NCBI RefSeq assembly: GCF_947493425.1
Contig: NZ_CANLRP010000016.1
Location: 1-64,000, forward strand
Length of the DNA stretch: 64,000 nucleotides
Origin: an uncultured Microscilla sp.
GTDB lineage: Bacteria; Bacteroidota; Bacteroidia; Cytophagales; Microscillaceae
Direction of reading: 5' to 3'
The translations under genes and the position numbers were made by a program. Position 1 is the first letter of the stretch. The number at the start of each line of letters is the position of its first letter. Below, piece after piece: positions 44,099-51,831 of this stretch. The notes under the pieces are model-generated. The model was not told where the DNA came from. It did no database searches and saw nothing but the letters and a program-made list of their open reading frames with translations.

Positions 44099-44815
44099 AT
44101 GAAACAAGTATACTATTTTTTTATTACACTTTTGTGTATCGTTAGCCTTGAGGCATCGGGGCAACACCAGTACAAAATCAACACGGTTTTATCTAATTAC
44201 GATAACCTTTCAGAGGTAGCTATAGATGCCCAGAACAATGTATACATAGCTGACCGGACAAATAATAAAGCGTACCGTTTGGATGCCATTACCTGGATAC
44301 TGCGGGCAATATCTATATAGCAGATTATGAAAATGGCGAATTAGAAAGGTAGACATCGCCACTGGGGTGATCTCTACCAAAAAAATCATGGGCGATGTTT
44401 GGGACATAGTTTTGGATGCCAACAACAATCCAGAATAGCAGTAGACGCATTAGGGAATGTTTATTTTGTAGACTGGAGTAATCATGCCCTGCGCAAGCTT
44501 ACTCCTTTGTTTCCCCTTTGGAGGTAAAGCAGGGGGCGGCGGTGGTGGCCAACAAAAGCAAGGTTGATTTTGGCGGTGAGCTTTAGTAGCAGCAATTCAT
44601 CGGTGGTAATTGTTTCGGGCAACTTGGCAGTTGTGGTAGGGGCAGGTACTGCCACTATTACGGCAGCCCAGGCAGGCAACGAAAAGTACGCATCTGCGCC
44701 CGCCATTGCTCGTACATTGACGGTGACCAAAAAAGCCCAAACCATCAGTTTTAGCTTGGGCAGCGATGCCACTAAGAATATGGGTGATGTTGCTTTTGCC
44801 CTTAATGGCACTTAG
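44099..44815 (+). pseudogene. Decayed NHL-repeat / Ig-like secreted protein
   Basis: An intact signal peptide (MKQVYYFFITLLCIVSLEASGQ) and one NHL-type repeat (LSEVAIDAQNNVYIADRTNNKAYRLD) are followed by several frame changes. Recognisable pieces in different frames are GNIYIADYENGE, DIATGVISTKKIMGDVWDIVLDANNN, AVDALGNVYFVDWSNHALRKLTP, and lastly an Ig/MBG-like module (VAVVVGAGTATITAAQAGNEKYASAPA, TKKAQTISF). The parent was probably a large secreted beta-propeller protein; the 3' end is lost before RB1 copy D. At least four frame or stop lesions. Confidence 0.8.
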
Positions 44816-44899
44816 AGCTTTAGTTTTATAAGAAAACCCTGCATCAATGCCTCGAAAAGTGCTTGTCAAATATGAGAATACCCTGAAAATATCCTTTAA

Positions 44900-44976
44900 G
44901 GAATGGTGTAAAAATAAATTTCTATAGTTTAATAAAAGATGAGGTTAAGAATGTAAATTTATTTTGGTACCATTCC
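44900..44976 (+). repeat. RB1 element, copy D (internal deletion)
   Basis: 77 bp: both ends as in copy A, but everything between TTTAATAAAA and GATGAGGTTAAG is missing. TAA duplications (44897-44899, 44977-44979). Confidence 0.9.
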
Positions 44977-44979
44977 TAA

Positions 44980-45137
44980 GGAACGATGCAAAAATAAAGT
45001 TCCATAGTTTAAGGAAATATTTTTTGGTCAAGCGAGGCCAAAAAACGCGGCATAGCCATAGCTATGGCAAGTTTTTTTAACGAAGCATGTCCAAAAAAGA
45101 TGAGGTTAAGAATGTAAATTTATTTTGACACCGTTCC
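44980..45137 (+). repeat. RB1 element, copy E
   Basis: 158 bp immediately after copy D, sharing its TAA (44977-44979) and ending with TAA (45138-45140). Ends GGAACGATG and CACCGTTCC; its interior is a diverged subfamily with a GCATAGCCATAGCTATG palindrome. Confidence 0.88.
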
Positions 45138-45173
45138 TAAGAAGGTTATTTATTTTTGATCAAAATATAAAGC

Positions 45174-45205
45174 AAGCCCTGCCCGGTCAGTTCCAGGCAA
45201 GGCTT
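45174..45205 (-). terminator. Intrinsic terminator of the 834-aa gene
   Basis: On the minus strand AAGCCTTGCC pairs with GGCAGGGCTT (one G-U), followed by GCTTTATATTTTG. It lies about 30 bp past the gene's stop. Confidence 0.75.
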
Positions 45206-45236
45206 TGAGTGAGTCAACAATCTAAATCAACAAACC

Positions 45237-47741
45237 CTATTTATCACCATCGCCCCCCAACGTTTTAAACAACTCGGAAAGGTCTGCCAACACCTCAGGG
45301 TCACGCAGTTTAGAATCTGCCGAAAGCGCCTCCAAAAGATTACCCAAAGCACTGACGGGTATATCGCCACCTGTTTGCACATTGACAGAGTTTTGCATAA
45401 AATCAGTGGGTTTAAGTGCATCGCTCCCCGACAAGTTGCTGCCAGCATTGCCCGTAGCTACGGTAATATCAGGTGCTCCACAATTACAGGGAGATTCAGA
45501 CCAGTCCCAAAACACCTCATCGTTTACCTTTTCGCAAGTATTGCAATGCCCCAAAATACCCTCAGAGAAAATCCCACGTGTAGGCATTGTAATATGTTCT
45601 TTGGTAATAATCGGAGTTTGTGCTTGCAAAGCATAGTCCGACACTTTAAACGCCACACAATTGCCCTGAATGGCAATGGGCTCGTTTTTAATCTGATTGA
45701 TCAAGGGCTCTCCATTAGCTATTACATTTTCAAAACGAATCGCCCTTTCGTCGGCATCTTCATACAGCCAAATCGCCTTATTGTAGTGCAACTTATTGCA
45801 ATTGAGGTGTCTGAGCAGCCTTTGCGTACAACAAGCTTGGTTGGCGTTTGTACCTGTGCCAGGTGTTCCTGCTCCTGGAACATCTTCCTCGTATTCATAC
45901 GTGGTACGTTCGGGGCTGGTCTGGTATGTTTTTCGGTCAGATTTTGCCATACTTACATTGTTGCCATTGTTCAGCAAAGAAAACAAGCCCCCTATTTCAA
46001 CTGTGGTGTAATTGACTTTGATGTGGTCTAGTATAAATTTAGCATCTGTCCATTCATCAGGTTCGCTTCTGAGAGTAATCTGTTGAATATCGCTTACCTT
46101 TACCGGGCTCGACAAGTTAAATGCAAACGAGTAAGTTTTCCCTTTTTCATACCTCTTTTTGCCTGGCTTTTTGGTGCCTATAGGCTCCAGCGGGTTGCCG
46201 TGGATTACTTCGTTTAGCCCAGCCACCGTAATCTCCAGGTACAGTTCCCCGTCAAAAGGCGACCCTGTCGTATCACCTATTTTTATTTCCCCCTCAATTC
46301 GTTGCGTATACAAGTCGCCCACCACTGGAGTGGTGCCACCCCCCCCATTTGAAGTGCCTTCACACAAAAACGATTTTTCCAAGGCTTGAAAGCAAGGCAG
46401 CAAAGATGGATCGAGCAAGGCACTTTTTAGCAAATGTTGATAACGAATCACATTTTCTTCAGTAAACCCATTGTTTTCATATTTTACCCAATAAATATCT
46501 CCTTCACCTATAAAAGTGTTTTGGATAAGGTAGTGTTGTATTACCTGGTAATAAAACACATTGAGGGTGTGGCAATGGTTGTGGTTGCAAATGGCGCGGG
46601 TGATCACGCTTTCCTGCTCTACCTGATTGGCCTCCATCACTATAGAGCTGCTATAACGACGGGCAAGGTTGGCCCTTTGTTGGATGTTGTCTACCATGCT
46701 TTGGGTAGACTCGGCAGCAATCTGACGGCGCCCACTGCTATAGCCAATGCCAACATTTACAAAGCTGGTAACGGCAGAAGACAAAGCTCCTCCCAAACCT
46801 ATAGTTGCTCCTTTTAGGGGAATGCTTGCATTGCCGCTGGCAGAGGCTTTATTGCTATTGCCTACCCCTGTTTGCACACCCAACGAAAAGGAGCGCTCCT
46901 GAAGACTGGCAGACAAAACCTCTTGGGCAAACAAGCTACGGTTGTATTGACTGATGTAGGTCTCTTGATAAAAATTGTTTTCCTGGCGGTAAGCCTGTTC
47001 CTGTCTTATCCAGTCGATGACCGCAATGCGTACTGACTCGCAGGGAGCCAGCGTAACAGAATAAAGCAGTTCGCCCAGCGAGTAGCCTTTGGGAATGATG
47101 TCAAGCTTGTATTCCTGAAGCTTGCCTTCTCCTATAGCCACTACCTTTACTTTTTCACTACAATCACTATTGGTCAAAGAGGCTATAGTGACATTCTCAA
47201 GAGGCGCATTTTTCTTGACAATTTCGCCATATTGATAAGTGTAGGTAGTGTTGTGTGCTGGAATTAAGCGAGCACAATCGCCATTGCCCAGCGTAAGCTC
47301 AGGTTGGGTAGCCAACGACCCAGGAGAGATGTGATAATCCAATGGGTCAGGGTTTTGAATGCTAAGAAAACTTTGGTTTTTACCGCTTGCAATCATGCTT
47401 CTGATGTTAACGGCATCATTGTATGTCAGCTCTATGCCCGACATATTTCCCTGTTTATGTAGCAAAGGGAAAACATCTTGTGCCAAGTGGTCAAGCCCCA
47501 GTGGAGCCAGCGAAATTGCCTTGATTTCTGAGTGAGGTTCTACCACAAATTTAAACGAAATATAACCGTTCGAATCGGTAGAAAGTATGCCCAGGTGATG
47601 TTCTTTGCCATCGGCATAAATGATTTTTGCCACCATCGGCAGTTTTGCAATGGCTTGGTTGTTTGCGTCGTTGATAAACGCGCGAAGGCTTTGGTTGAAG
47701 GTGGTTTTGCCTAAAGCCTGGTTGATATGAGGTTTTTGCAT
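45237..47741 (-). CDS. Large protein of unknown function
   Basis: 834 aa, not recognised. No signal peptide or membrane segment. Visible parts: an N-terminal ~70 residues like a carboxypeptidase-regulatory or transthyretin-like module (FINDANNQAIAKLP...GILSTDSNGYISFKF); a central GYSLGELLYSVTLAPCESVRIAVIDWIRQEQAYRQ, then a Gly/Ala/Ser-rich stretch (LGVQTGVGNSNKASASGN); a long helical stretch (IQQRANLARRYSSSIVMEAN); a beta-rich domain (~490-600); and a Cys-containing end (NQACCTQRLLRHLNCNKLHY, ILGHCNTCEKVNDE). It faces away from the toxin-like gene about 530 bp beyond its start. A structural or delivery role is possible but unsupported. Confidence 0.72.
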   Translation of the reverse strand: MQKPHINQALGKTTFNQSLRAFINDANNQAIAKLPMVAKIIYADGKEHHLGILSTDSNGYISFKFVVEPHSEIKAISLAPLGLDHLAQDVFPLLHKQGNMSGIELTYNDAVNIRSMIASGKNQSFLSIQNPDPLDYHISPGSLATQPELTLGNGDCARLIPAHNTTYTYQYGEIVKKNAPLENVTIASLTNSDCSEKVKVVAIGEGKLQEYKLDIIPKGYSLGELLYSVTLAPCESVRIAVIDWIRQEQAYRQENNFYQETYISQYNRSLFAQEVLSASLQERSFSLGVQTGVGNSNKASASGNASIPLKGATIGLGGALSSAVTSFVNVGIGYSSGRRQIAAESTQSMVDNIQQRANLARRYSSSIVMEANQVEQESVITRAICNHNHCHTLNVFYYQVIQHYLIQNTFIGEGDIYWVKYENNGFTEENVIRYQHLLKSALLDPSLLPCFQALEKSFLCEGTSNGGGGTTPVVGDLYTQRIEGEIKIGDTTGSPFDGELYLEITVAGLNEVIHGNPLEPIGTKKPGKKRYEKGKTYSFAFNLSSPVKVSDIQQITLRSEPDEWTDAKFILDHIKVNYTTVEIGGLFSLLNNGNNVSMAKSDRKTYQTSPERTTYEYEEDVPGAGTPGTGTNANQACCTQRLLRHLNCNKLHYNKAIWLYEDADERAIRFENVIANGEPLINQIKNEPIAIQGNCVAFKVSDYALQAQTPIITKEHITMPTRGIFSEGILGHCNTCEKVNDEVFWDWSESPCNCGAPDITVATGNAGSNLSGSDALKPTDFMQNSVNVQTGGDIPVSALGNLLEALSADSKLRDPEVLADLSELFKTLGGDGDK

Positions 47742-47762
47742 AAAAATGTAATTTTAAATATT

Positions 47763-47820
47763 AGTAAAACTATAAAAATAACCTCATCCATTTGGATTAC
47801 TTTATTTTCTCCGTTTTACT
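47763..47820 (+). repeat. RB4 inverted-repeat element, short form
   Basis: 58 bp between AGTAAAAC and GTTTTACT. The left end (with TATAAAAATAACCTC) matches the right end of the element at 56387-56546, and the right end (CTCCGTTTTACT) matches its left end, so both termini are kept and the middle is lost. A further half-end CCGTTTTACT occurs at 48091-48100. Confidence 0.65.
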
Positions 47821-48109
47821 TAGAGATTTGTAATCGTAGAGATTACGTAGTTGCTGATATAGTATGAGCAATGGCAAAAGTGTCCCTCAAGATTTATTTT
47901 TTTTTGGTGCAGGTAGAGAATGTTTGATAAGCGCTTGTTTAAAAACGAGTTTGTTGTTTGAATTTCAATGGTGAAACAGCACTTGCTACGCGCTGACTTC
48001 GTTAACTGTAGGCTTTGAGCCCCAGAAGGCTTGCCTTGGTTATGACTACGCCTGCAGATTTTACACCAAATTCGGATGACTGTATTTTTTCCGTTTTACT
48101 TGGGTAAGT
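47821..48109. other. Repeat-derived spacer
   Basis: No gene. Contains a solitary RB4-type end near 48075-48100, with similarity to the left ~40 bp of the RB4 element at 56387. Otherwise unassigned. Confidence 0.4.
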
Positions 48110-48116
48110 AGCAGCA

Positions 48117-48145
48117 AGTCCTTAGATACCGATGAATATCGGTGC
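48117..48145 (+). repeat. 29-bp micro-hairpin repeat, copy 5
   Basis: Same 29-bp unit, loop GAAT. Confidence 0.8.
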
Positions 48146-48217
48146 AATTAACTATAAGCCATAAGTAGAGATAACTATCTCATAATGTGATAGTTATACT
48201 TGAATATTAGGTGTATT

Positions 48218-48225
48218 TAATTTTG
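48218..48225 (+). promoter_or_regulatory. Candidate -7 box TAATTTTG in the repeat block
   Basis: Same box as at 21801, 48 bp before the first sense codon of the truncated toxin-like gene. It could drive expression of the remnant and its immunity gene. Confidence 0.35.
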
Positions 48226-48272
48226 TCTTGATACATATTTCTTTAAAATAGTCCATAGTATTTAGTCGATAG

Positions 48273-50540
48273 GTATACTATGATAGTGAAACAGGTATCA
48301 CGGCTGATTTTAGCGGCAACAAACCGCGCTTTACCAAGGTAGACAAGGGCGATGAACCCATTGATGCCAAAGAAATATTTGCCTTGATCAAAAGACGCAA
48401 AGAAGCCGAAGACCCCCGTTTTACGGAAAGCTTTCCTTTGCGCACTACTACCAGTGGGGGCGAACCTGTGATCTTTGAAATACCCCACCCCAAACGTACC
48501 CATTATACCGAGTTTGAGTACTTGATTTATACCGGAGTATCGGCAGATTTTAGTGGTACCCAACCCGTGTTTAGCGCCGGAACTCACCCTTTGTCTACCC
48601 GCGATGTATACGCCCACATTCAGCAAAAGCTCAAAGAAGGTGACCCACGTTATACAGGCTATTTTAGCAAGGTGCAATACACCGACGATGAGCACCGCCA
48701 AAAGATCAACTTTGTGATTCAAAACCCATCGGGTACATGAGTAATAGAGTATGTGTTTCCGAGTAAGCAACCCAAAGCTGACCCCAACAACGAATATATA
48801 GGTTCGGTAGCATTGCTTGATGCCTTGGTAAATGCCCAAGAAGGCATCAGACTGCACAGTACCCCTGACACTCAAGACAGCGATTATCAATTAAAGCAAG
48901 GCATTGCGAGCAAAGTATACCCCCAAGGCACCAAAGTAACCATTATAGGCTATGGCAATGAGGAACACGAAGGTTGGGCATTGATACAAATTGTGGAGGA
49001 CAACGGCAAAACTCAAACGGGATGGATAGAGGCCCGTTACCTCAAACAAAACATCCCTGACCCCCAAGCCATTTTTACCAAACGCAAACACGAGGTAAAA
49101 AAAGGGGAAACCCTGGAGAAGCTGCTCATGCAAGAATACGGTGCCACCTACGACCTCAAGGTAGGTGACGACTTACGCACCATTGCCGAGGCTTTTGCCA
49201 ACCTCAACAAAGACAACCCTGGGGTATATTACACCGGAGAAGGGGGCAGTTGGTGGCGCGATTTGTTAGACCCATCTATGAAGCCTGCCCGTGACCTATA
49301 CCAAACCATCCGGATCAAGAAAGACCATACTGTAAGGCTGCCTTCTACTGAGTATATCAATGACTTGAAAAAAGCGGGTAAATTAAGCCAACGTAGCGAT
49401 ATACACAACCTTGCCATTGAATTTGGCAAAGGTTCTACGGGCTTTTTGTTAGGCTTTAATTTTGGTTTGCTCAAAGGGGCGTATGATACTGTTACAGGTT
49501 TGGTAAAGCTCATTTATCAACTCTTTACGGGCGAGTTGTACGCGATGTTCAAGCAGCTATTTAGTATGTCCTGGGATGACGTACAAAAGCTATTTGGAAA
49601 AATACTGGGTGACTTTGAAAAAAAATGGAATGCCCCTAACCCCTACGATAAATGGTTTTTCAGAGGGCAGGTACTAGGGCAAATCGTGTTTGAAATAGCC
49701 CTTGCTATACTGAGTGCGGGCGGTGGCTTGGTAAAAAACCTCGCCAGGATTGAGAAGTTGGTGCCGATTATCAATAAGTTTCAAAGCTTGAAGAAGGTAG
49801 TAATTACTGCTGCTAAAAGTAAGTTGGGCAAGGCTGAACAAGCAATGTTGGAGAAAAATGGACTTGAATGGCTATTATTTTGGCGGAGAAAGAAAAAAGA
49901 TAACCTCACAGATATTGATAACTTGCCAAAATTGGCTGATGCAGTACTGGAAAAGGGTGTAAAAGAGGCTTTACAAAAGAACCTTAAGTTAAGCGATTCA
50001 AAAATGAATCAAATTATTAAGCAACTAAAAACAGAAGGAGGAGGAGAAGCACTTGCGAAACGAATTGTAAAAGGTGATCATAATACCTGCCCTGGTTATT
50101 ATGACCTAATGTCAAAACTTAAACAAAAAGGGGAACTAAACGTAGCCAAAACCACCCAAGCATTAAATGCCGCTGATGACCTGAAAGCCAAAGGGTTTAA
50201 GGATATATTCTTTGAACGTGATACACAAAAATGGGGATACGATGCTGATGTTGGTGCAGTAGTCATAAAATCAGGTTTGGATAAATCTGTTATTTATCAG
50301 CTAAAATACGTTACAAGCAATAAAAAACTGTTCGACAATATTAAAAAAGGGTTAGCACAATTTTCAAATGCACCAAGAGAATTTAGAAAAGTTATTGATA
50401 TTAGGATGGTAAATATGACATACAAGGAGTTTGTGAAAAGTAACAGGTTGAAGGCTATAAAAGCTCAAAAATCAGATGGTAAATTTGGTGGGGTCAAGAT
50501 TCACCTTACTTTTAAAGATGGTGTAACAAAAAAATACTAG
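48273..50540 (+). pseudogene. Truncated polymorphic-toxin-like gene with SH3/LysM-like modules and a PD-(D/E)xK-type C-terminus
   Basis: One reading frame runs from an upstream stop at 48270 to 50540 with a single in-frame TGA at 48738-48740. There is no start codon of its own before 48384 (TTG), so the 5' end is missing. After the TGA a GTG at 48753 opens 595 codons. Parts: two ~80-aa repeats (TGITADFSGNKPRF, TGVSADFSGTQPVF; both with DPR[FY]T), an SH3-like module (GIRLHSTPD...GWIEARYLKQ), a LysM-like segment (HEVKKGETLEKLLMQEYG), a hydrophobic stretch (VLGQIVFEIALAILSAGGGLV), and a C-terminus with YDADVGAVV and IYQLKYVTS, a D...QxK pattern of restriction-endonuclease-fold toxins. An immunity-like gene follows after 7 bp. 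Confidence 0.75.
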
Positions 50541-50547
50541 ATTAAAT

Positions 50548-51219
50548 ATGATTATCAAAAGAATTACTCAAGGACAATATGGAGTAGCTGAATGGTTTTA
50601 TGATTTTTTTGAAGCGAGCATGGGGATTATAAAAAACTTCAACCCTGCTTGTGATAATGAAAAAGACAATAGGTTAAGTATACTTGATGTTATATTAAAT
50701 ACATTACGTGAGTTGCATCTATTTACATTGACAGATATAGAAATCAGTTATTTTGATCAACCAAAAAAACACGATACAACGGAAGAGCACATACAAGTAA
50801 GTAAAAATGAAATAATAGATATTAAAAAACTATTGTTGCAATACTCTAACATACATAATCTACTACCTATAAGAGACTTATACCTGATGGGAAGCTCAGA
50901 GATTTTCCAAGAAAGTGGGCATAAAACCTCCAAAGGTATTTTCACTATACAATTTAGTTACGAGGGAATAAGAATTATCACCGATGCAGATATATGGCTA
51001 CCTTATAACTTACTAGCAGAGCCTCAACCAGAAATATACCAATTGAATGCTCCAAGGCTAAAAAATGCATTAGAAAAGATTGAACAACTTACTGGCATTG
51101 AGCCTGTGTATGACAATACAAAATACGCTAGAGTAAACAAATATGAGCTAGAAAATAGAATGGATGATGAAGACCAACCCGAAGAAGTAATTGAGAGGCA
51201 GTATTTAAAGGATTTATAA
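50548..51219 (+). CDS. Candidate immunity protein for the upstream toxin-like gene
   Basis: 223 aa, no family recognised, no signal peptide or membrane segment, so cytoplasmic. It starts 7 bp after the toxin-like stop, the usual position of a polymorphic-toxin immunity gene. Mixed helix/strand composition with an acidic C-terminus (NRMDDEDQPEEVIERQYLKDL), as is common in proteins that bind nuclease toxins. AT-rich (markedly so compared with the toxin N-terminal modules), matching the AT-rich toxin tip from about 49,850, which suggests tip and immunity gene were acquired together. Function is inferred from position only. Confidence 0.65.
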   Translation: MIIKRITQGQYGVAEWFYDFFEASMGIIKNFNPACDNEKDNRLSILDVILNTLRELHLFTLTDIEISYFDQPKKHDTTEEHIQVSKNEIIDIKKLLLQYSNIHNLLPIRDLYLMGSSEIFQESGHKTSKGIFTIQFSYEGIRIITDADIWLPYNLLAEPQPEIYQLNAPRLKNALEKIEQLTGIEPVYDNTKYARVNKYELENRMDDEDQPEEVIERQYLKDL

Positions 51220-51252
51220 GGTAATGTTTAGTTCAAGTCAGGCATTGATTAA

Positions 51253-51441
51253 TGTCTGGTTTTGTACCCTTTATCCAAGGGTGACCCTGTGCTTTTACCT
51301 ACAAAATTCTTTATTACAAGAGAAGAAGCATTGTTAGCAATAGAAGAGTTTGTTAAAACAGGTGAAAGAACAAATCAAATTACTTGGGGCAAAGAAAGTG
51401 AACAAAACTGGCACTATGGCTATGTAGATGAAGACGAATAA
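51253..51441 (+). pseudogene. Fragment of an Imm1-like immunity gene
   Basis: 62 codons from a stop at 51250 to TAA at 51439-51441, without an ATG. The chain (YPLSKGDPVLLPTKFFITRE, EALLAIEEFVKTGERTNQIT, then W) matches the C-terminal pattern I recall for Imm1 family proteins, 'eeAl.Al.eF..tG.rp..i.W'. The N-terminal half is missing. Remnants of additional immunity genes downstream of a toxin are typical of toxin-tip replacement loci. Confidence 0.6.
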
Positions 51442-51458
51442 ATAGCTTGTTACTAATA

Positions 51459-51726
51459 CAATACTCCGCAGTGATTTTAGCCAAAGTTGACTACTGATTA
51501 CCTTCGTTGAGCACCGATATACATCGGTATCTAAGGACTCGCCAGAGGCTCGGTTATCAAATGGTTATAAGTTTAAAAACTATTTAATTACGTGTTTAGA
51601 CGTAAAACTGAAACCCTTTGAAAAATAAAGTAGGTAAACAACTTTAGTATAAACTACTGATTTACAGGGTTTAATAAGGTGAACATTTACTCGAATCAGC
51701 TATGGACTAAATACTATGGACTATTG
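51459..51726 (+). repeat. RB2 element, copy 3
   Basis: 268 bp, from CAATACTCCGCAG to GGACTATTG, flanked by TAATA (51454-51458 and 51727-51731). Carries a micro-hairpin at 51511-51539. It lies between the immunity remnant and the terminator at 51741. Confidence 0.88.
51511..51539 (-). repeat. 29-bp micro-hairpin repeat, copy 6, inside RB2
   Basis: Same 29-bp unit in reverse orientation, at the equivalent site to copy 4 in RB2 copy 2. Confidence 0.8.
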
Positions 51727-51740
51727 TAATAGTTATTTAT

Positions 51741-51774
51741 AGCTCAAAGGTTCATATACTTTTGGGCTTTTTTT
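51741..51774 (+). terminator. Intrinsic terminator downstream of the toxin/immunity region
   Basis: AGCTCAAAG pairs with CTTTTGGGCT (one G-U, one bulge) and seven T residues follow. RB2 copy 3 probably inserted between it and the immunity genes. Confidence 0.7.
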
Positions 51775-51831
51775 GTTTGAATACTCCTTTACTCAAACTA
51801 GAGGCATTCCTAGCCCCCTATGCAAGACAGC

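Larger units (their letters stand above)
48110..48237 (+). repeat. Duplicated block with one micro-hairpin and a promoter-like box, copy B
   Basis: Matches 21667-21820 except for the second micro-hairpin, which is replaced by five bases. It sits directly before the truncated toxin-like gene. Confidence 0.75.

Noticed and set aside
48243-48890. 215-codon minus-strand ORF opposite the toxin-like gene
   Set aside because: The plus strand carries the recognisable modules; the reverse chain has no pattern.
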